Below are positions 35,713-43,953 of a DNA stretch of 64,000 nt, one piece after another. The translations under genes and the position numbers were made by a program. The stretch covers positions 62,001 through 126,000 of the forward strand of contig NZ_AEYE02000015.1 of NCBI RefSeq assembly GCF_000298315.2, read 5' to 3'. Each line of letters opens with the position of its first letter. Position 1 is the first letter of the stretch. Source of the stretch: Rhizobium grahamii CCGE 502. Its GTDB lineage: Bacteria > Pseudomonadota > Alphaproteobacteria > Rhizobiales > Rhizobiaceae. Under the pieces are notes generated by a model. It saw nothing but the letters and a program-made list of their open reading frames with translations. It had not been told where the DNA came from and did not search any database.

Positions 35713-37494
35713 CTACCGGCGGAGGTTGGCGGCCAGCGCCTCCTTTTTCGATGCGAAAATCCCATCGATCTCGGACGCCGGCAGCGGATGGCCGAGCGCG
35801 AAGCCTTGCAACGTGTGACAGCCGAGCTTGGCGAGCGTCACGGCATGATTTTCAGTCTCGACGCCTTCCGCAATCACGTCGACGCCGAGTGCCTTGCCGA
35901 TTTCGACGATCGACTTGACGACGCGGCGTTGCTCGGACGAAGTATCCACCTCGCTGACCAGCTGCCGATCGATCTTCAGCCGGGCCGGTCGCAGCCGCAC
36001 GAGGCCGATCAGCGACGCGTGGCCCGAGCCGAAATCATCGATCTCGATTTCGATACCCATTTGCTTGATGCGATCGACAGCCTGCAGCAGTTCATCGTCG
36101 CAATCATCCAGAAAGATCGTCTCGACGAGCTCGAAAACCAAAGCCCCTTCCGGTACCTCCAGCGTTTCGAGATCCTTTATCAATTGGGGATCATAGAGGC
36201 GCTGTCCCGAAATATTGACCGAAATCCGTGGCAGGGTCGTGCCGTGCTGCTCCCAGGTCCGACGGTCCGCGAGCACACGTCGCAGGATCGAAGCATCGAT
36301 TTCGGAGGACAAGCCGAACTCGTCGGCGATTTTCAGAAATATGCCGGGAGAGAGAGTGCCGCGTTCGCTATGATGCCAACGCGCCAATGCCTCGATGCCG
36401 ACGATCTCCCGGGTGTTGGCATCGAGCTGCGGTTGGTAGAATGGAATGATGTCGCCCTGTTCCAGCGCGAGCTTCAACTCTTCGGCAAGACGCCGCTTGC
36501 CCATCAGATCGTCTTTGAGCTGCTGCGAGAAGAACTCGATGCGGTCGCGCCCTGATGTTTTTGCCTGATAGAGCGCGATGTCCGACTCTGCGAGGAGATT
36601 GGAGCCTGAGCGATCCGACGACCATGAAATGCCGATTGAAACTGCGGATTGCAACATCTCGTGGCCGAAGCGAATCTTCTTCTTCAGGCGCCGCTGCACT
36701 TCGCGCGCCATCCGGTTTAGTTCCGTCAACCCGCCGAAATTGACGAGCAGGATGACGAATTCATCTCCGCCGATACGCGCCGCCATGGCCGCCTTCGGAA
36801 TAGCAGTCTCGATCCGCAAGGCTGCGGCGCGCAACACGGTGTCGCCCGCGACATGGCCATGACTGTCGTTAATCTGCTTGAACTCATCGAGGTCGAGATG
36901 CAGGACGGCAAGCGTGGAGACCGAGGCATCCTCCGCCAGTTCCGCCAGACGCTTGTCGAAAAGACGGCGGTTGGGAAGACCCGTCAGGTAGTCGTGTTCC
37001 GCTGCATGTTCGATGCGTGCATTGCTCTCCTCTAGGGCCAACGCACGCGCCTCGGCGACGGTGCGCTGACGAGCAGCCTCCTTCGCGAGTAGGACGTCTC
37101 CAGTAACGTCCCATTCGGCACCGATGAAGAATGGGGATCCTTCCTCGTTCACATAGAAATGGGCTCGCGAGCGGATGTGTCGTATCTCACCGTTCGGCCA
37201 GACGATCCGGAACTCTGAATTATATAGACCACGCCTCGCAGTCGCTTCCTCGAATTCCAGTTCGGCACGCTCGCGATCATCGGGGTGAATTGCATCCGAC
37301 CAGACTGCCGTCGGGACCTGACCACTGCCTCGGCCGGTCTGATACAACCGGTGCATCTGGACGTCCCACGCGATCTCATTCTGAGCTAGGTTGTGCTCCC
37401 ACACACCGATCTGGGACGCATCGAGCGCAAGCTCAAGGCGCCGCAAGATGTCCTGGAACTCTCGTTCGGACCGTGTGGGACTGCTCGATGCCAA
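35713..37494 (-). CDS. PAS-GGDEF-EAL cyclic-di-GMP protein
   Basis: A 593-residue cytoplasmic protein starting at a TTG (37494). Residues ~15-135 form a PAS/PAC sensor (LALDASQIGVWEHN ... IGAEWDVTGD). The GGDEF domain has an intact RIGGDEF near residue 240 and no RxxD inhibitory site at the usual distance. The EAL domain has intact GIEALARW near residue 366, plus ETIFLDD, IDDFGSGHASL and AEGVETE. Both synthase and phosphodiesterase residues are therefore present. It lies 13 bp from the convergent lpsL gene; a link to surface polysaccharide control is plausible but inferred. Confidence 0.92.
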   Translation of the reverse strand: MASSSPTRSEREFQDILRRLELALDASQIGVWEHNLAQNEIAWDVQMHRLYQTGRGSGQVPTAVWSDAIHPDDRERAELEFEEATARRGLYNSEFRIVWPNGEIRHIRSRAHFYVNEEGSPFFIGAEWDVTGDVLLAKEAARQRTVAEARALALEESNARIEHAAEHDYLTGLPNRRLFDKRLAELAEDASVSTLAVLHLDLDEFKQINDSHGHVAGDTVLRAAALRIETAIPKAAMAARIGGDEFVILLVNFGGLTELNRMAREVQRRLKKKIRFGHEMLQSAVSIGISWSSDRSGSNLLAESDIALYQAKTSGRDRIEFFSQQLKDDLMGKRRLAEELKLALEQGDIIPFYQPQLDANTREIVGIEALARWHHSERGTLSPGIFLKIADEFGLSSEIDASILRRVLADRRTWEQHGTTLPRISVNISGQRLYDPQLIKDLETLEVPEGALVFELVETIFLDDCDDELLQAVDRIKQMGIEIEIDDFGSGHASLIGLVRLRPARLKIDRQLVSEVDTSSEQRRVVKSIVEIGKALGVDVIAEGVETENHAVTLAKLGCHTLQGFALGHPLPASEIDGIFASKKEALAANLRR

Positions 37495-37670
37495 TGCCGT
37501 TCAAGCCTCATGCAGCTTTGAGTAACAGTAGGGTATCGGTCCTCGTGCGAGGAATCTCATTATGCGGGCAGAACCAACCTTTTGGCGAGAGATTAATTAG
37601 GATGCACTAAAAATCCATCAACAATTGTAGCGGCACTCGATCTTGGCAGAGATCCAGCAGGTTAGGCAAT

Positions 37671-38567
37671 TCAGCCTTTTGAGGAACGGAAATTCTTTTC
37701 TTCGAGCTGCAACAGCAGGCCGCTATGATCGGTTTCGCCGCCGCCACGTCCGACGAACTCCGCAAACTCTGCACGCACCGCTTGCGTCAACGGCAGGGCT
37801 AGAGCGAGACTCTCGGCTGTCGCGACTATGTTGTTCAGATCCTTGAGTTGCAGTTTGGAGGGACCTGCTGTTCCAAAATCGCGATCAACCATTCGCTGAC
37901 CGTGAACATCCAGGATTCGGCTTTCGGCAAAACCGCCCCGGATCGCGCGGCGGAATGCCTCGCGCGACCCGCCCCCCGCCTCGACGAGCAACATAGCCTC
38001 GGCAACGGCGCCGATCGTTATGGCAACGATCTGCTGGTTCCCAAGCTTCGCGAGCTGCCCGCAACCGCTCGGTCCAACGTGCGTAACGCGGCCAAGCGGC
38101 GCGAAGACGTCCGCCAGCTCTTCAATCAATTTGGCGTCGCCGCCTGCCATGATCGCAAGCGTACCGGCTGCCGCGCCGACCACACCGCCCGACACCGGCG
38201 CATCGAGATGTGCAATGCCACGCTCGGCGAGTTTTGAGGAATGCTCTCGCGCCGCATCCGGGGCAATGGAACTGGAGTCGATGACGACCGCGCCGGTATC
38301 GAGCGCCTCTGCGGCGCCTTGCTTGAACAATACGTCCTCTACTGCCGTTCCGTCAGTGAGCATCGTGAAAACCACCGATGCTCCCTCGACCGCAGCAGCT
38401 GGCGTATCGGCAACCACTGCACCGTCCCCGGCAAGCTCCTGCGCCTTGGCATGATTGCGATTCCAGACCGTGACGGCAAAGCCGGCGTGGAGCAGGCGGC
38501 GAGCCATCGGTGCGCCCATCAGCCCTGTCCCCAGAAATGCGATGCTGCGCGATTTGATGGTCGTCAT
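37671..38567 (-). CDS. Beta-hydroxyacid dehydrogenase (LtnD / 3-hydroxyisobutyrate dehydrogenase family)
   Basis: A 298-residue enzyme. The NAD(P) loop is AFLGTGLMGAPMARRLL, the substrate-binding motif is LDAPVSGGVVGAAAGTLAIMAGG, and the catalytic Lys lies in CGQLAKLGNQQIVA. Its start overlaps the stop of the SDR gene by four bases (ATGA), so they are coupled. With a DenD-type partner, an L-threonate/D-erythronate (four-carbon sugar acid) role is likely, but family members also include glyoxylate and tartronate semialdehyde reductases. Confidence 0.82.
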   Translation of the reverse strand: MTTIKSRSIAFLGTGLMGAPMARRLLHAGFAVTVWNRNHAKAQELAGDGAVVADTPAAAVEGASVVFTMLTDGTAVEDVLFKQGAAEALDTGAVVIDSSSIAPDAAREHSSKLAERGIAHLDAPVSGGVVGAAAGTLAIMAGGDAKLIEELADVFAPLGRVTHVGPSGCGQLAKLGNQQIVAITIGAVAEAMLLVEAGGGSREAFRRAIRGGFAESRILDVHGQRMVDRDFGTAGPSKLQLKDLNNIVATAESLALALPLTQAVRAEFAEFVGRGGGETDHSGLLLQLEEKNFRSSKG

Positions 38568-39547
38568 AGCCGTCCTCCCAGTTCATCCTCTATATGCACG
38601 CGAACAATGTCGTCGAAAGAAGCATCGGCGACGAAACCCAACTTTCTCGCGCGCTCGGCCTCGAATGCCTGCGGCCACCCGGACACGATCTTCATGACCA
38701 GCTCATCGGGTTCGCGCCGGATCAGACTGACGGCCTTCTCTCCTGCGATCTTGCGCAACGCCTCAATCTGCTCCCCGACCGTCGCACTTACGCCTGGCAT
38801 CGTCAGGCTGCGGCGGGCGCCAAGTGGCTCGAGATCGATACTGGCGGCATGGATGAGAAAGCCGACGGCCGAACGGGGCGACGCGTGCCAATGGCGAACG
38901 GTTTCCGGCACCGGCAGGATTGCCTCCTGCCCGGCCAGTGGTTCGCGCACGATGCCGGAGAAGAAGCCGGAGGCAGCTTTATTCGGTTTACCGGGACGGA
39001 CGCAGATCGTCGGCAAACGGATGCCGATGCCGTCGATGAAGCCCCGGCGCGTATAATCTGCCAGGAGCAATTCGCCCATCGCCTTCTGCGTGCCATAGCT
39101 CGTCAACGGTGTGAGATTGAAATCGTCAGGGATCACCTGGGGCAATGGTGCGCCGAAGACCGCGATGGACGAGGTGAAAACGACGCAGGGTCGATAGCCG
39201 TCCTGAAGATGTGCCGCCCGGATCGCTTCAAGAAGTGCACGCGTGCCTTCGAGATTGATGCCGTAACCTTTCTCGAAATCCAGCTCGGCCTCGCCAGACA
39301 CGATCGCGGCGAGATGAAACACCACATCCGGTCGCGAGGCGATAATTCGCGCCGCTTGCCCCGGAGCAGAAACGTCTATCGCGCTGGTCTCGACACGTCC
39401 GCCGAACCCTTGAGGGACGGCGGGCATGACGACATCAACAAGAGATAGCCGATTGATCGACTGGCCTGCTAACCGGCCGTCCGCGACAAGCCGCGCAGTC
39501 AACTTTCGACCGATCATTCCCGCTGCGCCGATAATCGCAATATGCAT
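38564..39547 (-). CDS. denD: SDR oxidoreductase, D-erythronate dehydrogenase-like
   Basis: A 327-residue extended SDR with the NAD loop IIGAAGMIGRKL, catalytic FTSSIAVFGAPLPQV and YGTQKAMGELLL (Tyr/Lys), and the segment GIRLPTICVRPGKPNKAASGFFSGI that is strongly conserved in DenD. DenD oxidises D-erythronate to 2-keto-D-erythronate. The partner kinase (DenK/OtnK), aldolase and isomerase of this pathway are not in the window, so the symbol is tentative. Confidence 0.78.
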   Translation of the reverse strand: MHIAIIGAAGMIGRKLTARLVADGRLAGQSINRLSLVDVVMPAVPQGFGGRVETSAIDVSAPGQAARIIASRPDVVFHLAAIVSGEAELDFEKGYGINLEGTRALLEAIRAAHLQDGYRPCVVFTSSIAVFGAPLPQVIPDDFNLTPLTSYGTQKAMGELLLADYTRRGFIDGIGIRLPTICVRPGKPNKAASGFFSGIVREPLAGQEAILPVPETVRHWHASPRSAVGFLIHAASIDLEPLGARRSLTMPGVSATVGEQIEALRKIAGEKAVSLIRREPDELVMKIVSGWPQAFEAERARKLGFVADASFDDIVRVHIEDELGGRL

Positions 39548-39635
39548 TGGCCGCCTCCGTCAAACGTTGCAGCGTGCGACTCCCCTCGCCCCTGCATGCC
39601 CTTCGAGACATAGCCCTATGGCCGGCCAATGAAAA

Positions 39636-39660
39636 CAGGAAAGGCGGCGCAATGCTCCGC
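39636..39660. repeat. Third copy of the 25-bp element repeat (one mismatch)
   Basis: Matches the 25-bp repeats at 41560 and 48034 at 24 of 25 positions; the mismatch (C for A at position 13) breaks one pair of the hairpin. It lies between denD and the arylsulfatase start. It may be an old attachment site or a dispersed repeat. Confidence 0.55.
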
Positions 39661-39837
39661 GTTGAACGGCGTTTTATGTACTCTTCCGCGCACCCGTGGA
39701 TAGGCGCATACTCCGTCATCGCAACCGCTCGGCCGGGAGTAGGTCGAACGACGCCGCACGGCGCTCTGCTGCGAGCATGCCCATCGCGTCGAGGGACGCA
39801 CTCAGACAAATCGAGATCATGTCGGAAGGAGGAACCC

Positions 39838-41496
39838 ATGAATACGACAGACGATTCAGCGAATACAAACGCAAAAGTTCCTGAGGGCATTAGCCGGCGT
39901 CAGGTCTTGCTCGGCGGCACAGCTCTGGTGGCAGCCACGACTGCGCTCTCGACGACGCAGAGCGTCGGAACCGCGTCGGCGCAGCAGGCCAGTGGCAAGC
40001 CGAATATCCTCGTCATCTTCGGCGACGATATCGGTTATTGGAACATAAGCGCCTACAACCGTGGCATGATGGGCTATCGCACACCCAACATCGATCGCAT
40101 CGCCAAGGAGGGTGCGATCTTCACCGACCTCTATGCCCAACAATCCTGCACAGCCGGACGCGCCGCCTTCATCACCGGGCAGAGCGGCCTCCGCACCGGC
40201 CTGCTCAAGGTCGGCCTGCCCGGCGCCAAGGAAGGACTATCCGAGAAGGACCCGACGCTTGCTGAGTTGCTCAAGCCGCAGGGCTACGCCACCGGCCAGT
40301 TCGGCAAGAACCATCTTGGGGACCGCAACGAGTTTCTGCCGACTGTACACGGCTTCGACGAGTTCTTCGGCAATCTCTACCACCTCAACGCCGAGGATGA
40401 ACCGGAAAACCCCGACTATCCGAAGGATCCGGCATTCTTCGCAAAGTTCGGGCCGCGTGGCGTGCTTAAGAGTGTCGCGACTGACACCGACGATCCCACC
40501 GAGGACCCACGCTTTGGAAAGGTCGGCAAGCAGAAGATTGAGAACACCGGCCCACTCGACACCAAGCGCATGGAAACCGTCGACGAGGAATTCCTCGGCG
40601 CTGCGATGAGCTTCATCGATAAGAATGCCAAGGCCAACAAACCGTTCTTCTGCTGGTTCAACACGACCCGCATGCACATCTTCACCCACCTCAAGGCGGC
40701 GTCGAAAGGCAAGACCGGCCTGGGAGTCGAGGCTGACGGAATGGTCGAGCTCGACGGCTATATCGGCCAGCTTCTCAAACAACTCGACGACCTCGGCATC
40801 GCCGACAACACCATCGTCCTGTGGACCACCGATAACGGCGCCGAAGTCTTCGGTTGGCCCGACGGCGGCACGACGCCATTCCGCGGGGAGAAGAACACAA
40901 ACTGGGAAGGTGGCTACCGAGTTCCCGGCATGATCCGCTGGCCCGGGGTTGTCAAACCGGGCACCGAGATCAACGACATCGTGTCGCATGAGGACTGGGT
41001 CCCCACGCTGGTGGCGGCGGCCGGCGAGCCGGGCGTCAAGGAGAAACTGCTGACCGGTTATGACGCGGCGGGCAAGACGTTCAAGGTCCATCTCGACGGC
41101 TACGACCAGCACGATCTGCTGGCCGGCACCGGCCCCGGCCCGCGTCAGGAGTTTTACTATTGGACCGATGAAGGCAATCTAGCCGCCTTGCGCTACGACC
41201 GGTGGAAGCTCGTCTTCCTGGAACAGCGAGCGGAAGGTCTGGATGTCTGGCAGGACCCACTGGTGCCGCTTCGCCTTCCCAAACTGTTCGATCTTCGCGC
41301 CGACCCTTTCGAGATGGCTGACCGCGACTCGGGCGAATACATCAAGTGGCGTGCCGAACGCCTGTTCGCACTTGGCCCGGCACAGGCGTTCGTTGCTCAG
41401 CACCTGCAAACCTATGCCGACTTCCCGCCGCGACAGAAGCCTGGCAGCTTCTCGCTCGACCAAGTGCTGGCAAAACTGAAGGAGTCCGGCGGCTAG
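39838..41496 (+). CDS. Tat-exported arylsulfatase
   Basis: A 552-residue type-I sulfatase starting at ATG 39838 with an AGGAGG ribosome site; the frame is open to 39547, but that part has no domain. A twin-arginine signal is present (SRRQVLLGG, hydrophobic stretch, cleavage near SAQQ about residue 50). The metal site starts with FGDDIGY, and the sulfatase signature is CTAGR with C104, the residue converted to formylglycine. FRGEKNTNWEGGYRVPGMIRWPG is a further conserved block. It would hydrolyse sulfate esters in the periplasm. It is monocistronic, with a terminator 72 bp downstream, and is flanked by two copies of the 25-bp repeat. Confidence 0.92.
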   Translation: MNTTDDSANTNAKVPEGISRRQVLLGGTALVAATTALSTTQSVGTASAQQASGKPNILVIFGDDIGYWNISAYNRGMMGYRTPNIDRIAKEGAIFTDLYAQQSCTAGRAAFITGQSGLRTGLLKVGLPGAKEGLSEKDPTLAELLKPQGYATGQFGKNHLGDRNEFLPTVHGFDEFFGNLYHLNAEDEPENPDYPKDPAFFAKFGPRGVLKSVATDTDDPTEDPRFGKVGKQKIENTGPLDTKRMETVDEEFLGAAMSFIDKNAKANKPFFCWFNTTRMHIFTHLKAASKGKTGLGVEADGMVELDGYIGQLLKQLDDLGIADNTIVLWTTDNGAEVFGWPDGGTTPFRGEKNTNWEGGYRVPGMIRWPGVVKPGTEINDIVSHEDWVPTLVAAAGEPGVKEKLLTGYDAAGKTFKVHLDGYDQHDLLAGTGPGPRQEFYYWTDEGNLAALRYDRWKLVFLEQRAEGLDVWQDPLVPLRLPKLFDLRADPFEMADRDSGEYIKWRAERLFALGPAQAFVAQHLQTYADFPPRQKPGSFSLDQVLAKLKESGG

Positions 41497-41559
41497 GCAA
41501 GAACTGAAAACGGTTGAGGGCGGGCGGTCAGCTGACTGCTGGCGAATATTAGCCAGAAG

Positions 41560-41584
41560 CAGGAAAGGCGGAGCAATGCTCCGC
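41560..41584. repeat. Left 25-bp direct repeat (attL-like)
   Basis: CAGGAAAGGCGG followed by AGCAATGCTCCGC, identical at all 25 bases to 48034-48058. Identity stops sharply on both sides. It lies 140 bp before the integrase start, the usual place for an attachment site. Confidence 0.75.
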
Positions 41585-41590
41585 TTTTTT
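41568..41590 (+). terminator. Terminator of the arylsulfatase gene, inside the left repeat
   Basis: Stem GCGGAGC/GCTCCGC with loop AAT is followed by six T, 71 bp after the arylsulfatase stop. Confidence 0.8.
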
Positions 41591-41594
41591 GTGA

Positions 41595-41648
41595 TTGCAG
41601 ACCGTTGCAGACCGTAGCTAAGCTACTGCATTTTCTACGTTTTCTACG
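41595..41648. repeat. Short direct and inverted repeats between attL and int
   Basis: TTGCAGACCG occurs twice in tandem (41595-41604, 41605-41614), a palindrome GTAGCT-A-AGCTAC follows (41614-41626), and TTTTCTACG occurs twice in tandem (41631-41639, 41640-41648). This arrangement is typical of integrase arm-type and accessory-factor binding sites. Confidence 0.45.
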
Positions 41649-41723
41649 AGATGCCACTCTTACATTGTCGTAGTCAATCGCATATAATTGCATCTCGAAG
41701 GTGCAAGTAAAGGTGCAAGCGAA

Positions 41724-42602
41724 ATGGCGCGAACTACGAACAAGCTCTCCGCGACGGGGGTTAAGAACGAAACCCGACCCGGCCGTCACGGGGACGGCGG
41801 CGGCCTCGCCTTACAGATTTCCGAGAGCGGTAGCCGGTCATGGATTTTCATGTGGAAGGAGAGCGGGAAGCGTACCGTCATGGGGCTCGGCGCTTATCCT
41901 GCCGTATCCCTTGCGGATGCACGCGACAAGGCAGAGGGGTGTCGCAAGCAGATTGCTAGGGGGCTCAATCCACTGGTCGAGAGCCGGAGGGAAGGCGCTC
42001 CGACGTTTGCCGTGGCCGTCGAATGCTACCTTGATGCGCAGAGGCTCGCCGTATGGCGCAATGGCAAGCACAAGGCACAGTGGAAGATGACGCTCGGCAA
42101 AGCCTACTGCTCTGCAATCCTTGACAAGAAGGTAGACGAGATTGGGACTACTGAAGTGCTTAAGGTGTTGAAGCCGGTGTGGACGACGAAGGCTGAAACT
42201 GCCTCGCGTCTACGAGGACGCATCGAGCGCGTTCTCGCCTTTGCTGAAGGAAAGGGCTGGCGGCCGGAAGGCAAGAACCCGGCGCAATGGAAGAATGGGC
42301 TGGACGCCATCCTGCCGAAGCGACAAAAGCTGACGACGCGCGCCCGTCACCATCGCGCAATGCCCTATGAGGATGTACCCGCCTTTATCGAGAAGTTGCG
42401 TCTGTCGCCCGGCATTGCCCCGCTAGCGCTTGAGTTTCTTATCCTTACTGCGGCCCGCAGCGGCGAGGCCTTGGGGGCTCGATGGGAGGAAATCGACTTC
42501 GAAAGAAGACTATGGACAGTCCCCGCGGAGCGCATGAAAGCAGGCGAACGGCACGAGGTGCCACTGTCACCACTGCTTCTAGGCATAGGTCACCTCCATT
42601 GA
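41724..42602 (+). pseudogene. Truncated tyrosine-type phage integrase
   Basis: The frame encodes 292 residues from ATG 41724. The N-terminal DUF4102 arm-binding domain (GRHGDGGGLALQI, WIFMWKESGKRTVMGLGAYP) and SAM-like core domain are intact. The catalytic domain begins (LTAARSGEALGARWEEID, catalytic R245) but breaks off at HEVPLSPLL, and the frame ends with an unrelated tail. The H-x-x-R block and the nucleophilic Tyr are missing, and about 100 residues are lost relative to full-length relatives of around 400. It should be inactive. I did not find the missing part in another frame downstream. Confidence 0.85.
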
Positions 42603-42641
42603 AACGGGCAACCTTTCAAATACTACCTTCTGCAAACAAAA

Positions 42642-42676
42642 GCAGTGAACCGAAATCGCCGAATTGAGTTCACTGC
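42642..42676. repeat. 9-bp inverted repeat at the integrase break
   Basis: GCAGTGAAC (42642-42650) and GTTCACTGC (42668-42676) are perfect arms 17 bp apart. They lie just after the point where the integrase reading frame is lost and contain the stop of a small leftward frame. This could be a transposon end or a terminator. Confidence 0.35.
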
Positions 42677-42816
42677 CGGAGGCATCGGTAAACATACTCC
42701 TTGCTGATGTTGTACCAATCAGCGACCTCAGCGACGGCCGCGTCCGTATTCAGTCGCTGTGCCTTGAATGTCTCCACCGCTGCGATAATCTGCTCGACGA
42801 TGTAAGGGACAGCCAC
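42670..42816 (-). CDS. Possible small HTH-like protein, perhaps frameshifted
   Basis: From a GTG at 42816 a 48-residue frame reads with protein-like composition: VPYIVEQIIAAVETFKAQ, then AAVAEVADWYNISKEYVYRCLRQ, whose second half resembles a helix-turn-helix. Directly upstream, another minus-strand frame starting at 42961 (MAHIAYRDGAYTSLSVVGKL) also looks coding for about 35 residues before turning to Arg/Ser-rich sequence. The two may be halves of one gene joined by a frameshift near 42850. The family is unrecognised. Confidence 0.3.
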   Translation of the reverse strand: MAVPYIVEQIIAAVETFKAQRLNTDAAVAEVADWYNISKEYVYRCLRQ

Positions 42817-42952
42817 TGCTCCCGGCCTGCGTTGACCGACACGCGCCTTCAGTGAAGGATGCGCGCTTGTCGCCGAAGCCGCCCCGGCACGGCTCGTGTA
42901 TCAGCTTGCCGACAACGGAGAGGCTTGTGTAAGCGCCATCCCTATAAGCGAT

Positions 42953-43267
42953 ATGGGCCATGCCACGATTGCGGTCTCTCCGTGCCTTCCCGCGAACAGA
43001 AACCGAAGAGAGGAAGCTGACGACTATCCCGCCATCGTCGCCCAGTTAAACCCGAACTGGCGAGTTATCGAGTGCCACGATGCAATCCAGTGGATATTGC
43101 AACGTCGTGCCGGAATGAGGCACGGACAGCCGCGATGGGACGGACGGCGCTACTGCCGAACCCGGCAAGGGCTGATGCGGAATGTCCGTGAGTTGGCGGG
43201 CGAATGTGACGCCATCGCGCTCGCCACCTTGACTGGCCTTCCGAGTTGGACGGAGGGGCGGCAATGA
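42953..43267 (+). CDS. Conserved phage-island hypothetical protein
   Basis: A 104-residue protein starting at ATG 42953. Its core (LNPNWRVIECHDAIQWILQRR, then RWDGRRYCRTRQGLMRNVRELAG, ending LATLTGLPSW) matches a small protein often found in alphaproteobacterial prophages and islands. No function is known. The stop overlaps the next possible start by four bases (ATGA), indicating an operon with the genes that follow. Confidence 0.6.
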   Translation: MGHATIAVSPCLPANRNRREEADDYPAIVAQLNPNWRVIECHDAIQWILQRRAGMRHGQPRWDGRRYCRTRQGLMRNVRELAGECDAIALATLTGLPSWTEGRQ

Positions 43268-43386
43268 AAAACCGACCTTCCATAGCATTCCGTCTTGACC
43301 ACGATGGACCGGTCAAAAAGCTCAAGGGTGTCGTTCGCTCTCAAATTTCCATTTTGGAGGACTTTGATGGGCAAGGGCCAAGATAA
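43264..43386 (+). CDS. Possible 40-residue linker ORF
   Basis: Starts in the ATGA overlap with the preceding gene and ends 20 bases inside the next one (MKNRPSIAFRLDHDGPVKKL...). The tight overlaps on both sides suggest translational coupling, but there is no domain and the composition is unremarkable. Confidence 0.3.
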   Translation: MKNRPSIAFRLDHDGPVKKLKGVVRSQISILEDFDGQGPR

Positions 43387-43822
43387 ACGAGGGCGCCAAA
43401 GAGGGGAGCCCCGCCATCTGCGGCTCTATCACTCCATGCTCAAGTGCTCCGCCTGGAATTCGCTGTCCGCCGTGGAGCGGTGCACCTACATCGCCCTCGC
43501 AGAACGATACAACGGTAGCAACAACGGCTTTATATGCTTTTCTGCGCGTGAAGGGGCCGAAGCCTTGAAGGTCTCCAAGAACACCATTTCACGAGCCTTA
43601 TCGGTGCTCGCAGAACGAGGCTTTATCGAAGTCGCGGAGCCGGGAAGCTTTCACGTTAAAGTGCGTCACGCGACCGAGTATCGACTGACGGCGTATGCTT
43701 GTGACAGGGCCAACCGATTGCCGTCGAAAGCGTTTATGCAATGGCGTCCGGTCGGTACGAACGGAAAAAATACGGTGTCACTACAGACCTCCACGGTACC
43801 TGTGATGACACCGTTGAGTTGA
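43367..43822 (+). CDS. Winged-helix DNA-binding protein of the element
   Basis: A 151-residue protein starting at ATG 43367, seven bases after GGAGG. Residues ~20-95 form a helix-turn-helix: HLRLYHSMLKCSAWNSLSA, GFICFSAREGAEALKVSKN, then TISRALSVLAERGFIEVAEPG with a beta-wing. This resembles winged-helix domains of phage and plasmid replication or control proteins. It is probably a regulator or replication accessory protein of the element. The frame is open to 43295 but lacks a start signal there. Confidence 0.65.
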   Translation: MGKGQDKRGRQRGEPRHLRLYHSMLKCSAWNSLSAVERCTYIALAERYNGSNNGFICFSAREGAEALKVSKNTISRALSVLAERGFIEVAEPGSFHVKVRHATEYRLTAYACDRANRLPSKAFMQWRPVGTNGKNTVSLQTSTVPVMTPLS

Positions 43823-43858
43823 ATACTAACGCAAAATCGGCCTCACGGGGCCATGAGA

Positions 43859-43896
43859 GAGACCGTGGAGCCTCAAATCGGCGCAGTCACGGTCTC
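43859..43896. repeat. 9-bp inverted repeat between the winged-helix and terminase genes
   Basis: GAGACCGTG (43859-43867) and CACGGTCTC (43888-43896) are perfect arms. There is no T-run, so an operator for the preceding winged-helix protein is more likely than a terminator. The surrounding 131-bp gap holds no gene. Confidence 0.35.
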
Positions 43897-43953
43897 ACCA
43901 CAGGTACACATATAGTTTACCATGTGAGGGTGTTGTTGAGATGAGCGCCACCA

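Noticed and set aside
35638-36555. 305-codon plus-strand frame opposite the GGDEF-EAL gene
   Set aside because: Shadow of the EAL domain; the minus strand carries intact EAL motifs.
41595-41648. Possible CRISPR-like or tRNA structure from the tandem short repeats
   Set aside because: Only two copies of each repeat with no spacers and no cloverleaf; integrase-binding repeats explain them better.
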